Assembly (NCBI GenBank): GCA_002337125.1
Contig: DDFJ01000004.1
Location: 372,001 to 436,000, forward strand
Length of the DNA stretch: 64,000 nucleotides
Direction of reading: 5' to 3'
DNA from: Chitinophagaceae bacterium UBA1931
GTDB lineage: Bacteria > Bacteroidota > Bacteroidia > Chitinophagales > Chitinophagaceae
Shown: positions 20,401 to 28,884 of the stretch, piece by piece
How positions within the stretch are numbered: the first letter of the stretch is position 1
Layout of the letters: each line of letters opens with the position of its first letter
Notes under the pieces: model-generated
Database searches by the model: none
What the model saw: only the letters and a program-made list of their open reading frames with translations
What the model was told of the DNA's origin: nothing
Program-made: the position numbers and the translations under genes

Positions 20401-20490
20401 AATATATTCCAATCCTTTTTTGCGCAGCAAATCATAATTACTGCTGTCAGTAAGTACCGGAGTTTTTTGTATGGTAATACTTTCCTGCAT
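17446..20490 (-). CDS. eCIS baseplate wedge protein, Afp12-like (gp6/gp7-J family)
   Basis: 1014 residues. The N-terminal region contains WTDYNIHDPGITMLELLSYA and DLGYRTS, typical of the large baseplate proteins encoded after gp25 and the J-like protein in Afp-type clusters. The middle has ITTVTVNPWTN-like J motifs (ILTVNPWTNADYRKLLIDI) and several Cys pairs (KCKECAC). The C-terminus holds a segment with LLLRPRNTPL and ETGIANSGIEFRRFAEQTI. It is considerably longer than typical phage wedge proteins. The gene starts 3 bases after the stop of the upstream baseplate gene, so the two are surely co-translated as partners of a wedge heterodimer. Confidence 0.82.
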   Translation of the reverse strand: MQESITIQKTPVLTDSSNYDLLRKKGLEYIEQLSSSIWTDYNIHDPGITMLELLSYAITDLGYRTSVDVKDLIAEPESKIPKDDPARQGFFTAREILTVNPWTNADYRKLLIDIDGIKNAWLKCKECACNDLLIYAKCSTSKLQYQKTEHPIIIKGFYDVMVEFENEENAGDLNSGKVKYNFTFPVADGFSTAMIEMRLPAFQLLEEQKELYKKIRNPKSEIEKVVVKFISGNRNDNLDVPFNQLANVLRREVYATVEVTYKPDKSLAATETILFSDMAMHVWFRKDADRKQVQLKDIKQAIEDASASGIFSKWLSLIHRADEVMKLTKDSLHNHRNLCEDYCSIKAIAVEDIGVCADMEVEPWADIEAILAEAYYKIDQYFSPDIKFYSLKELMNEGVPVDEIFEGPKLNNGFINNDQLDSTNLKQFIYTSDIINLLMDIPGVKNIKNFVLTKFDADGNLVKSEDWVMEMQYNHQPRLYMEASKILVYKNGLPFLPDQLELNDTLQVIKGEHAQPKYSVLENDLPVPKGKYYDLNDYYPVQYSLPLTYGVGYDGLPSTASVERKSQAKQLKAYLMFYEQLLVNYLEQLTNIKELFALDTYVSKTYFSRMLTEAEIKGVDDLNNGLDEALLHELVETQDEFFDRRNRFLNHLLSRFAENFNDYALMLYTYSTSKAVADAKLIKDKIHFLQDFPYMSANRAKAINYKDPSHVCSNENIAGLQMRIQRLLGMDSFAGFFELYEEKDEDGISFERRWRLKDENGKIQLSSSTKYADASLDASEQKARAEINVAKQFITDASRYEIKKVKKWVLNLTDSTGEIIATRKQHFATKASAETARDEIIAYGKKMLTADKVYVVEHLLLRPRNTPLSPGIPGGDPLLTICIPPDCEKNQLCGEEDPYSFRITVVLSGETGIANSGIEFRRFAEQTIRTEIPAHLGVKICWVSNDQLMQFEKVYCEWLSVLAQPEPDDVLLHDKLSALLAVFEQLKNVYPDAKLHDCVDGDDSNRVFLDNTII

Positions 20491-20493
20491 GAA

Positions 20494-23400
20494 TTATTTC
20501 TTTGAATCGTTCTTTTCAGCAATCATTGCACATTCATATTGTTCGTTGGCCGGCTGTATTTTTATTTCTTCAATTTCATGTTTTGCTGCGGGCACAGAAA
20601 CAAGAATACTTTTAGCAGTTGTAGCGATGATGTGATCACTATCGGCACTAATGATATTTTTTTTATCATCATAATGGCATAAAAGCACATCCGTAATAAA
20701 ATCAACATAAGGCCGCTCCTCGATAAAATTGATAAGTACTGATTTGTACACATCACCTCCAAAACCAATATCACCTGTTGAATAAGCCCACGGCGAAAGA
20801 AAAGCTGTGATCTCTTCTTTCAGTTTGTTGGAGTAGATCGTAAAGTCATCATAACCCTTTGCAAGTTTCAGTTTAAACTTCAGCTGTACTTCTTCAAAAA
20901 CAGGATTCACCACATGCAGCTGCACATGACAACTGATGCGTTTCTTCAAAAACTTTTCAACAGATTTTAATGTTGCCTGGTCTGTATAAGGCTTCAGTGG
21001 ATTGATATCATTTCTCCGCTGCAGATCCGGGATTGTAATGATAGTCACATGTCCAGGTATTACTTCGTTATAATCTGCATCTTCACTTTTGGTATGGTTT
21101 AAACATTTCACTTTATGAATCAGCGGGAATGCTTCCAGTATCAAGTGTTCATAATCCCAAATTGTGATTGCTCTTGCTTTATGGCGCAGGCGCTCACTCA
21201 CACGTACATAAAACGCATCACTGTTTTCCAATGCCCTTCCACCAAAAGAGGAATAAGGCTGGGTGATTTTTTTAACAGCAGCCAGCGGATCTTTTAATTT
21301 CGAAATAGTGGCAGGCGGCAAAGCCGTATTTAAAAAGTCAGCAGCATTCTGTTTATCCTGAAACATAGCCACGGCCGCCTGGGCATTTACCGATAACAAC
21401 TTGCAAACAGCTTCTGATTTTTCAGCAACAGATGCTTTGATCCACAAATAACCCGCAGGAAGAATTGTGTTGACGGTTGTTGCATCGGCAGGAATAATAA
21501 AGCTGATGATGCCCGACTGGATCATCTGCATGGTTGCATCACTGATTTCCTGCTTTTGAAAATTGATCCATTGATTATTGCTGAGATAACTCCATTGAAT
21601 ATGTTCATCAGGTTTACTGATGGTGGGATCAGCACTTCCATCCATTACCTGGAACAATACATTCACTGCTTGCTTACCGGAGAGATGTTCAAACCCAATA
21701 TAAAACTCTGCTTCATGCTGCACAGGTTTGTCATCAGCTTCATTGATATGCATAAACTGCGGCAACAGGTAATGAAAACTTTCTTTGGTTAGATAAGCAT
21801 GTTGCTCCGCATCACCAAACGGGTATAAATGAAACAGGCTGACTGTTTTGTGATCAAACTCATTTTTTGTTGATTGATTAATCAGCACCACATCACTGTA
21901 AGCTGAATAGCTGATGTAGAGTGATTGAATGACTGGAGTGTAAGGTTCAGTTGGTTCAGGGTTCGGTGTTATTTCATTTGCCTTGTTTATTAAATAGATT
22001 GACTGAGCTTTTAAATATTCTTTATGACCAAAAGTTCCATCAAGAACAAAACGCATGTAACCTTTTACGCTTGCAGAATTATATGGAAGATATTCTTCGT
22101 TGTAATCAACAATTGCATGAGCTGGTATTGCCTGAGCAGAACTGAATACCTGCACATGTGAATTATTGCTGTTAAAAATATTGAGAGAACTATTTTGCAG
22201 ATTCCATAATCCTCCCTGCAGAAAACAAAACCTTGTATAAGGATAATAATCTCCTGTCGAATCAAAATCAATATTAGAAGGCGAAAAATCAGTTATACCC
22301 CCCCACTCAATATTCAACTTTACAGATGCATTTTTCTTACTGAACAATTCTTTATTTCCTATAACCAATGTTGCATCTTTTCTCGGCTGACTACCAAATG
22401 GCTGAAATGGTTTTGATACATCCACTACTCCTCCATCTGTGCTTACAAGCAATTGCTTTAATCCTTGCTGATTATAAGAAGATGTTGACATCCCCACTTC
22501 AACAGCCACTTCTATTTTCTCAATGCGTACATCTCTCAAAGCATTATAATCATAAGAAACAGTTTCATCATTCAGCAACACAATTTTCATCACCGGCACA
22601 TTTACATTCAAGGTACCACCATGCACTTTTGCCGAATAGTTGGTTATAGCGGGTTCATCGCCGGTTAACGTAAATGAAAATTCAACACAGGGTTCTGTTC
22701 CTTTATTCAGGTGATTATTTGTATCAACAGTAACCGTTGATGCAACTTTGTACCATTCTTTTTCGGTAGTGAGATAAACAGCATAATGTTTATTCTTCAA
22801 TGCGGCATTGCCATCTGTAGAAAGCCGCAACATAATCTTACGTTCACCTTCCTGTAAATACAGGTAATGACTGGCAACGGCAAATCCAATTTCTGCAAGC
22901 GGCATTTTAATATCTGCCACATCACCGTTTACATACATCTTATTGGCAAACGGATGCCATTCCTTGCTTTCTGTTGTTAACTCAGCACCTGCACCATCGG
23001 CCGAATTCATTATTGGTGCTGCAAACATTCTGCCGTTAAAAGATGAACCAATCATATCATCATCGGCAGCAGTTCCAATATAAACTGCACGCAAACTTTT
23101 TACCGCTGCTTTATTAAAACTCGTTTCATTTGTTAATCCATACAGCACATCTTTCTTTTCACTGTCTTTACCCGCTTTGAACAAGGTATCTTTTTCAAGA
23201 ATAAATTCATTCACAGGTTTTGCCAGTTCTGCCAGCACATGCACACTGTTTGGTTGTGCTGATTTCTGCTTTAACTGCAATACTTCTTTATAATAAAAAT
23301 CAAGATGTCGTTGTGTAATTGTATTCAGATCATTTTGTGCAAACCTGAACAAACGAAGAAACGCCAGGAACAAAGCATAATGTGCAGGATGTGTGTTTCG

Positions 23401-24288
23401 TTTTTCAAGACTTTGCTGCAGTTCCTTTTCAGCATCTGCAACCAGTTTGCTGTGAGCCATCAAAAACTGATCGAACACTCCTGCAAATAAATTATGATTG
23501 GCAGCATGATTCATCTTCATGCATTGCAACCATTGCGCTTCAGTATAATCTGTTGTTACATTGTAAAGACTTTTGAAATACAGGTCAAGTGCATCATCAC
23601 CAAAAATGCTTTCATCTTTTTTGACGTAGTTGTCAACATAATCATTCCACGAACTGGCTGCTGAAAAACCAAACCACAGATTACTCAAACCATTGCCTGT
23701 AATAAATGTTTGAATTTCCTGTACAGGCGAACCAAGAATTTTCCAGTCATCAACATTTCCAGGTTTCAGGTAACCAAGATGTTTTGCTGCTTTATAATAA
23801 CGCAGCATACGTTGCAATGCAGGAGAGAGATTTGTTTTAATTAAATTTTCAATTCCGTTTTTCAGGTTTACATCTGCTGGCAGCAAGCGGCAAAACTCAT
23901 CCAATGCTGCACAGAAACTGATCAAAGCACTGAAGAGTTCATCCAGCTTTCGTTCAGCAGCAGGAAGCTGATCCGCATAATCATCTTTTTTCAGGAAGTC
24001 AAACCGTTGTTTGATATTCCGCTTATACGAATCAGTATCCTGCACAGTAATTGTACCAGGCACTGCGGATACATTGTCACTGAAAAACGAAACCCAGTCA
24101 CCTGATTTAGCACCATTCAATTCGTAATAATGCAGGTAACCGGCAAACTCTTTGGCAAAAACAATCCAGTCTGCAAATGTTTTTTCATCCACATTTACAT
24201 AACCCTTCTGCAAACCGGGCAGCAACCGTTCTTTCTGTGCTGTTCCGTTTCGCTGTAATGGATTTTTTTTATCGCTGCATTTTGCCAT
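20494..24288 (-). CDS. eCIS baseplate protein, J/gp47-like (Afp11-like)
   Basis: 1264 residues. The C-terminal third carries the recognisable baseplate-J features: RLRHKARAITIWDYEHLIL, PGHVTIITIPDL and a final beta segment with GDIGFGGDVYKSVLINFIEE. The N-terminal half (about 1-330) is helical and the central part beta-rich; these appear to be extensions relative to phage J proteins. Such extensions form a cage around the spike in the structurally characterised Algoriphagus eCIS, so something similar is possible here. It follows the gp25 gene by one base and precedes the second wedge gene by three. Confidence 0.85.
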   Translation of the reverse strand: MAKCSDKKNPLQRNGTAQKERLLPGLQKGYVNVDEKTFADWIVFAKEFAGYLHYYELNGAKSGDWVSFFSDNVSAVPGTITVQDTDSYKRNIKQRFDFLKKDDYADQLPAAERKLDELFSALISFCAALDEFCRLLPADVNLKNGIENLIKTNLSPALQRMLRYYKAAKHLGYLKPGNVDDWKILGSPVQEIQTFITGNGLSNLWFGFSAASSWNDYVDNYVKKDESIFGDDALDLYFKSLYNVTTDYTEAQWLQCMKMNHAANHNLFAGVFDQFLMAHSKLVADAEKELQQSLEKRNTHPAHYALFLAFLRLFRFAQNDLNTITQRHLDFYYKEVLQLKQKSAQPNSVHVLAELAKPVNEFILEKDTLFKAGKDSEKKDVLYGLTNETSFNKAAVKSLRAVYIGTAADDDMIGSSFNGRMFAAPIMNSADGAGAELTTESKEWHPFANKMYVNGDVADIKMPLAEIGFAVASHYLYLQEGERKIMLRLSTDGNAALKNKHYAVYLTTEKEWYKVASTVTVDTNNHLNKGTEPCVEFSFTLTGDEPAITNYSAKVHGGTLNVNVPVMKIVLLNDETVSYDYNALRDVRIEKIEVAVEVGMSTSSYNQQGLKQLLVSTDGGVVDVSKPFQPFGSQPRKDATLVIGNKELFSKKNASVKLNIEWGGITDFSPSNIDFDSTGDYYPYTRFCFLQGGLWNLQNSSLNIFNSNNSHVQVFSSAQAIPAHAIVDYNEEYLPYNSASVKGYMRFVLDGTFGHKEYLKAQSIYLINKANEITPNPEPTEPYTPVIQSLYISYSAYSDVVLINQSTKNEFDHKTVSLFHLYPFGDAEQHAYLTKESFHYLLPQFMHINEADDKPVQHEAEFYIGFEHLSGKQAVNVLFQVMDGSADPTISKPDEHIQWSYLSNNQWINFQKQEISDATMQMIQSGIISFIIPADATTVNTILPAGYLWIKASVAEKSEAVCKLLSVNAQAAVAMFQDKQNAADFLNTALPPATISKLKDPLAAVKKITQPYSSFGGRALENSDAFYVRVSERLRHKARAITIWDYEHLILEAFPLIHKVKCLNHTKSEDADYNEVIPGHVTIITIPDLQRRNDINPLKPYTDQATLKSVEKFLKKRISCHVQLHVVNPVFEEVQLKFKLKLAKGYDDFTIYSNKLKEEITAFLSPWAYSTGDIGFGGDVYKSVLINFIEERPYVDFITDVLLCHYDDKKNIISADSDHIIATTAKSILVSVPAAKHEIEEIKIQPANEQYECAMIAEKNDSKK

Positions 24289-24289
24289 A

Positions 24290-24739
24290 TCAGTTTCCTA
24301 AAGGATGATTGCCGGTTAACAAATCAAGTTCAGTTCCTTCATTACGGTAGAAGGGAAAAACAAAATTGTATCTTGAGTTGGTGGAAGGAACAACGTATTC
24401 AATTTCCACAATCACTTCTCCTTCCAGTTCATTCTGTGTATTCAGTTCAATTTTCTTTGCATCAATTCTTGGTTCAAAAAAAAGAATGGCGGTTTTTATC
24501 CGGTCGATGATAATTGTTTTTGTTGCCGTGTCCAAACTTTCAAACAACAAGTCCTCCATGTTACAACCATAGCGTGGCTGCATCAGCCGTTCACCAATGC
24601 TTGTAGTTAAAAGTATCTGCAGACTTTTTTCAATGTCATCAATCTTCTCTGTCATCTGCACTTCTTTCAACTGCTTGTTGAATGTTGGAGGAAAACTCCA
24701 CCCTCTTCCTAAAAAATTATTTTGCTGATCGAATGCCAT
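24290..24739 (-). CDS. gp25-like baseplate protein (Afp9-like)
   Basis: 149 residues, the normal size for the GPW/gp25 family. Features: LGRGWSFPPTFNK at the N-terminus, SLQILLTTSIGERLMQPRYG in the middle (the conserved EExR-type core replaced by GERLMQPRYGC) and EPRIDAKKIEL near 95. gp25 is the sheath-polymerisation initiator and core baseplate component of contractile systems. It lies between the PAAR gene and the baseplate-J gene, the standard eCIS order. Confidence 0.93.
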   Translation of the reverse strand: MAFDQQNNFLGRGWSFPPTFNKQLKEVQMTEKIDDIEKSLQILLTTSIGERLMQPRYGCNMEDLLFESLDTATKTIIIDRIKTAILFFEPRIDAKKIELNTQNELEGEVIVEIEYVVPSTNSRYNFVFPFYRNEGTELDLLTGNHPLGN

Positions 24740-24744
24740 AAACT

Positions 24745-25032
24745 TTAATTAATCATTACAGTTGCACAACCTGCAACAATTGCTCCGCCATGAGCAGTAC
24801 TGTCGCCCATTCTTGCTGCAGGCATACCACCAATCATTACAGTTGATGATCCTGCAACAATGCTGTCGGGCGGACCTGTACAGGTGAGCATATCGCCTAC
24901 CCTTGCAGCGGGTTGCCCGCCAATCATAACAGTGGGGCATCCCGGCGGAAGCACAGGCCCACCAACATGTGGCACCGTGCCGTTTACCAGCGGACAGGTA
25001 TGCATATCTCCAACTCTTGCTGCCATTGGCAT
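24745..25032 (-). CDS. PAAR-domain spike tip protein (Afp10-like)
   Basis: 95 residues. Three repeats of the PAAR pattern are evident: MPMAARVGDMHTCP, GGQPAARVGDMLTC and GGMPAARMGDSTAHGG, with Cys and His residues placed to bind a metal at the tip. PAAR proteins cap the VgrG/gp5 needle and pierce the target membrane. It sits between the VgrG-like spike gene and gp25. Confidence 0.95.
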   Translation of the reverse strand: MPMAARVGDMHTCPLVNGTVPHVGGPVLPPGCPTVMIGGQPAARVGDMLTCTGPPDSIVAGSSTVMIGGMPAARMGDSTAHGGAIVAGCATVMIN

Positions 25033-25167
25033 GTGATAAAATTTTTATGTTATAAAATCTGAAGTTGATTTTTTGTAACCAGCTTCAGTCATTCAATTCA
25101 TCTTTGGTTGCGTCGCACACTTGTACTGCATTACACATTTCTTCTTTTCAATTAAGTATTCAACTCA

Positions 25168-26919
25168 TCAATTCAAATTCACCATACTTCCTTTTACATT
25201 TGTTGTACCACCACTTGAAATTTCTGCACCTGAACCACCTTCTACTTTTGTTTGTGCACCGCCTTTGAGGTTTGCATTACTGCCTGCTTCCATTTTCATA
25301 TCCGATGCTGCTTTCATTTTTATATCCTTGATGCTTTCAATCGTAATTCCATCTTTATCCATTGTAATCTTGTTGCCATTCATATCTTCCAGGTGAATCA
25401 TTTTCTGGTCTTCATCAATCTGCACTTTATGTCCGCCCGGTGTTTCAATGCTGATGCTTTTTTTATCATCATTAAAAATCATTTTCATTTTGCTGCGGCT
25501 CTGGTAACCTTTCTCATTGTTATCATCAGCAGCTGTAAGATGTGCAGGCTTTGCACTACTGTTAAGCATGCCCAACACCACTCCATGCCTTGGATCATTA
25601 TTAATAAAACCAACAATTACTTCATCACCAATCTCCGGTAGAAAAAACATTCCACGTTCATCACCTGCATCTAAAGAACTGATTCTGCACCAAGCACCTT
25701 CATCTTCTTTATGTATCACAGGAATGCGAACCATAATCCTGTTTTCACCATCAGGATCATTTTCAAGTTTTGTAACCACACCAATCTGCAAACCTTCAAT
25801 TGCGGGAAGTAAAGCACCAGCCATTGGTTGCTGTACTTCAAAACTCTGTGCAAACCATTCGGGGTTAATACCAAACTGAATATTCGTTTGCCAATTCCCG
25901 TTTTCATATTCCTGACGAACAGCCGTAACAAATAATTTTCCTTCAAACCGTTCACCTGCACCTTTCAGTTCAATCATTTGTCCGGGAAGTATGGCAGCTG
26001 TTCCATCAATCTTTACCTGCCCACGGATTTTTGCCAAACGGTCTTTCATCATTTTTGCATTCACCCATTCTTTCAGTTCAGGCTCTTCAATTTTTCCGCT
26101 GTGGTATAACATAAACTCATCTTCACCCAACACATCTGCCAGCGTTGAAGCGTCAAGATTACCTGCTGAAGGAACGGATGGATCTTCCGCTTCCACATCA
26201 TTCAGCAATTCCTGGTCGGTATAATTCCACATCGTTCCTTTCACAGCTTTGTATTGCAGTCTTGCATCAATCTCTGCATCCAGTTCATGTACAGTTGCTC
26301 CATACTGAACAGTGAGTGCAGGCTCAGCAGAAAACTCAGGTTTCTTTACCGACAGTTTTCCATCGCTTGCAATACACAACAATCCATTTACATCAGCACG
26401 GCACAGCATAAAATCCCAATCAGTTGAATTGTATTGAACCAGTTGTTTATGATCAACAGTTGTACTGCTTACATCTTTATCCAAACCATAATGATCAATG
26501 AGCTGCTCAATCACATCACTGTCCTTCATTTCCTTGAAATAATTGCTCCTGCATTTCGCCGTCATCTTTGCTGCTTTGTCTTTGCATTCAATCAGCAGCA
26601 ATGAATTTTTCTTTCTTGTTTTAATTGAGTGCTTCACCACAATTCCTTTGAACACAGTTTCTTCACTGCTGCGGTAACCAAGTTTTATTTCAATTTCTTT
26701 TCCCGGCTCAAAATCAGCTGCGTTGCTGATTTCAAAACTTTGTTTTGCAGGATCGCCATCTGCAATTACAATTGTTGCCGATGGAATACGGTTTACTTCT
26801 TTACTCACAATAATGGAAAGAACATTGTATGTTTTAGGTACTGCATTACCACCCGACAGGATTGTTGATGTAACAACTGTCTTTGGCTGATCGGATGGTA
26901 TGGTTCTTTCTTCGGGCAT
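25168..26919 (-). CDS. VgrG-like spike protein (Afp8-like, gp27/gp5 fusion)
   Basis: 583 residues. The N-terminal gp27-like part (about 20-370) includes EIKLGYRSSEETVFKGIVV and STDWDFMLCRADVNGLL. An OB-fold gp5-like part begins near IGVVTKLENDPDGENRIMVR and includes GDEVIVGFINNDPRHGVVLG, the most recognisable VgrG motif. The C-terminus is a short beta-prism needle (repeats such as MKAASDMKMEAGSNANLKGG). There is no C-terminal effector extension. The 135 bases between its stop and the PAAR gene contain no gene. Confidence 0.94.
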   Translation of the reverse strand: MPEERTIPSDQPKTVVTSTILSGGNAVPKTYNVLSIIVSKEVNRIPSATIVIADGDPAKQSFEISNAADFEPGKEIEIKLGYRSSEETVFKGIVVKHSIKTRKKNSLLLIECKDKAAKMTAKCRSNYFKEMKDSDVIEQLIDHYGLDKDVSSTTVDHKQLVQYNSTDWDFMLCRADVNGLLCIASDGKLSVKKPEFSAEPALTVQYGATVHELDAEIDARLQYKAVKGTMWNYTDQELLNDVEAEDPSVPSAGNLDASTLADVLGEDEFMLYHSGKIEEPELKEWVNAKMMKDRLAKIRGQVKIDGTAAILPGQMIELKGAGERFEGKLFVTAVRQEYENGNWQTNIQFGINPEWFAQSFEVQQPMAGALLPAIEGLQIGVVTKLENDPDGENRIMVRIPVIHKEDEGAWCRISSLDAGDERGMFFLPEIGDEVIVGFINNDPRHGVVLGMLNSSAKPAHLTAADDNNEKGYQSRSKMKMIFNDDKKSISIETPGGHKVQIDEDQKMIHLEDMNGNKITMDKDGITIESIKDIKMKAASDMKMEAGSNANLKGGAQTKVEGGSGAEISSGGTTNVKGSMVNLN

Positions 26920-27600
26920 TTATTTCACAACTTTTTCTATTGGCGGAAAAAACAATTCATCGCCGGGTTGCAGTTCCCTGAAATTGCTCAACCCGTTTAC
27001 CTTCGCCACCTGCCAGTAATATTTTGAATGACCATAAATACGGTAACACATCAATGGAAGTGTGTCGCCCTTTTTTACAGTACGGTAATGTGTAAGATCC
27101 GGGCTGCTGTTCCGTTCTTCCGCAACTCTTCGCTCTTCTTCTTTTAATTCACGGATCGAAACTTTGCAGATTGCCCTGATTGGCTTTCCGTTTGGATTAA
27201 ATAATTTGTAAGCAATGTTGAGCAGCACACAAATTCCTTTCATCAAAGAAGTGCCCCACACAAACTTGAAAAATTTTGGTTGATGGATATCTCCATCATA
27301 ACCCATTAAAAACTGTTTAAAGTTTTCAATGTCCTGCGAAATGTCATCTCTTGGATTTTTATCAATGATGCCTGTGTTGTCGAATAAAATTTCAAACGAT
27401 AATTCTTCAGGTGGTTTCAGTTTAAATCTTGGCTGACTTCCGCTTGTACCTTGCCCCTGCCCGTTTTCAAATTCCATTTTAATTTCCTGTGTATAGTTTT
27501 CAGGATTCATCATAACAGTAAACGGTTCGCCTACCTGGTTTTCACAACCGGGATCGCTGTAAGCGAATATTTTCAATTTTTCAAACTGACCTTCGGGCAT
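26920..27600 (-). CDS. LysM-containing baseplate protein (Afp7-like, gp53-type)
   Basis: 226 residues from ATG 27600 (MPEGQFEKLKIFAY); a longer frame to 27654 exists but would overlap the small DUF5908 gene, whose stop is one base before this start. The body contains FTVMMNPENYTQEIKMEF, a conserved opening of these proteins. The C-terminal LysM domain (about 175-226) reads TVKKGDTLPLMCYRIYG and LQPGDELFFPP. In contractile systems this protein attaches the hub to the wedge. It is followed directly by the VgrG gene (stop and start adjacent). Confidence 0.92.
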   Translation of the reverse strand: MPEGQFEKLKIFAYSDPGCENQVGEPFTVMMNPENYTQEIKMEFENGQGQGTSGSQPRFKLKPPEELSFEILFDNTGIIDKNPRDDISQDIENFKQFLMGYDGDIHQPKFFKFVWGTSLMKGICVLLNIAYKLFNPNGKPIRAICKVSIRELKEEERRVAEERNSSPDLTHYRTVKKGDTLPLMCYRIYGHSKYYWQVAKVNGLSNFRELQPGDELFFPPIEKVVK

Positions 27601-27601
27601 A

Positions 27602-27778
27602 TCAGCGTTCTTTTTTTGATTCGATAATGCGTAACACTTCTTCCACCGCTTCACGAACTACAGATTCCCTTTCTTCATTTGTATCATTACCAGCAGATGA
27701 ACCTGCACCGGATGCAGTTTTATTCTGATCCTGGTTTACCGTTGCTTTAATTACAAGCTCTCTTATTTCAACCGGCAT
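27602..27778 (-). CDS. DUF5908-family small eCIS protein (Afp6-like)
   Basis: 58 residues, found by translating the gap between the second tube gene and the LysM gene on the minus strand. It starts MPVEIRELVIKATVNQ, a signature of the DUF5908 family, continues through a Gly/Ser/Asn linker and ends in a charged helix (REAVEEVLRIIESKKER). The stop overlaps the spacing of the next gene (TGA, T, ATG). The position between tube and LysM genes matches afp6 in Afp-like clusters. Function is not established. Confidence 0.88.
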   Translation of the reverse strand: MPVEIRELVIKATVNQDQNKTASGAGSSAGNDTNEERESVVREAVEEVLRIIESKKER

Positions 27779-27783
27779 AGTAT

Positions 27784-28233
27784 TTATTTTACGTTGAAGT
27801 ATTTATAGGCAAGATCAAGTGTTTCAATCACCACACTGTTTTCCTGTGCATTGAGATCACTTACGCTCCATTTCTTTGGCCATGCATCAATCACTTCCCA
27901 ACGTTTCAACGGTTCATGTTTTTCATTGAGCAGAATAACATTTACCTGCACAGGTTTAAATTCCCTGTTTACAAATGCTTTCATGCACCACTCAATTACT
28001 TTTGAATCGGTGAGCATTCCACGTTTCAGTGAAAGATCAGCATACTTTGTTCGCAGGGGAAGTTTGTGTTCAAAACGGTTTTCACCGCCTTCCTTAAAAC
28101 TTTCTGTATCATACTCAATTGCCAAACCTGAAACAGATTGAAAGCGGATGTCGTTATCATTACCAATACCAACAAACTCAACCTTGAAATGAAATCCAAC
28201 TGGAGGATAATATCCACCGGGCGAAGTTGCCAT
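27784..28233 (-). CDS. eCIS tube protein, Afp5-like (gp19/gp54-like tube initiator)
   Basis: 149 residues of the T4 gp19-like tube family. Typical features: PVGFHFKVEFVGIG at the N-terminus, VSGLAIEYDTESFKEGG, KLPLRTKYADLSLKRG and the C-terminal VVIETLDLAYKYFNV. Two tube paralogues are normal in eCIS: the one encoded next to the sheath is the bulk tube and the second, adjacent to the baseplate genes, is thought to be the tube initiator. This one is closest to the baseplate genes. Confidence 0.9.
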   Translation of the reverse strand: MATSPGGYYPPVGFHFKVEFVGIGNDNDIRFQSVSGLAIEYDTESFKEGGENRFEHKLPLRTKYADLSLKRGMLTDSKVIEWCMKAFVNREFKPVQVNVILLNEKHEPLKRWEVIDAWPKKWSVSDLNAQENSVVIETLDLAYKYFNVK

Positions 28234-28310
28234 AATGAAATTTTACAAATTTTATTACATGAATTATTCCAGCTGAAGTACTGAACATCATGCAGCAGTT
28301 AGTCCTTTGT

Positions 28311-28336
28311 CCCGTCAGACAAGGGCGTCAGACGGG
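28311..28336. repeat. Imperfect palindrome between the two tube genes
   Basis: CCCGTCAGAC and GTCAGACGGG flank a 6-base loop; 9 of 10 positions pair. It lies in the 142-base gap between tube genes, followed by a run of CACCATT-like words (28348-28373). No U tract follows, so it could be an mRNA-processing or attenuation hairpin adjusting the ratio of the tube proteins, or a REP-like element. Confidence 0.55.
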
Positions 28337-28375
28337 CACTCACCATTGACCATTCACAATTCACCATTCACCAAA

Positions 28376-28804
28376 TCAATTGAGAATATTCAATCCTTCA
28401 TGTGCCAGTTCAAGTGTTTCAATCGCCACTTCATTTCCATCACTCTTTAAATCACTTGCCTGCACTTTCACCGGAAAAGCATTTTTTGCTTTCCACGTCA
28501 TAACAGGTGCATGTGTTTCATTGAGCAAACTGATAATAATATCCCTGCGTTCAGATACAGTAAGATTGATGGTGTTGATCCATTTATAAAAATCACTGTC
28601 GCCCTGGATAGTGCCACGTTTTAATGTAATGTTGCTGAACTTGTGCATGCCGGGCATTTTAATTTTTGAATACTCAGGACTGCTTCCTTCCCTGTATTCA
28701 ATTGCCTCAACCTGCATGTCGAGACCTGTTACTTCAGTAAAGCCAATTCTTACACCGCCCCATTGCACCTGGAAATGAAATTTTGGAAGTGGATATGTTG
28801 CCAT
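28376..28804 (-). CDS. eCIS inner tube protein (Afp1-like)
   Basis: 142 residues, gp19-like. It starts MATYPLPKFHFQVQWGG, has FTEVTGLDMQVEAIEYREG, TLKRGTIQGDSDFYKW and ends VAIETLELAHEGLNIL. The gene directly follows the sheath gene (80 bases apart), as expected for the major tube subunit that stacks inside the sheath. Confidence 0.93.
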   Translation of the reverse strand: MATYPLPKFHFQVQWGGVRIGFTEVTGLDMQVEAIEYREGSSPEYSKIKMPGMHKFSNITLKRGTIQGDSDFYKWINTINLTVSERRDIIISLLNETHAPVMTWKAKNAFPVKVQASDLKSDGNEVAIETLELAHEGLNILN

Positions 28805-28884
28805 ATTATTGCGTTTTTAGTTTGTTGTTTATAGTTTGTAGTTATAAAACTTCGTACATCGTTCATCATACATCACACATTGTA

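Noticed and set aside
25168..26919. Type VI secretion system because of VgrG/PAAR-like genes
   Set aside because: No TssJ, TssL, TssM, ClpV or Hcp-type genes; tube and sheath are of the gp19 and Afp type.
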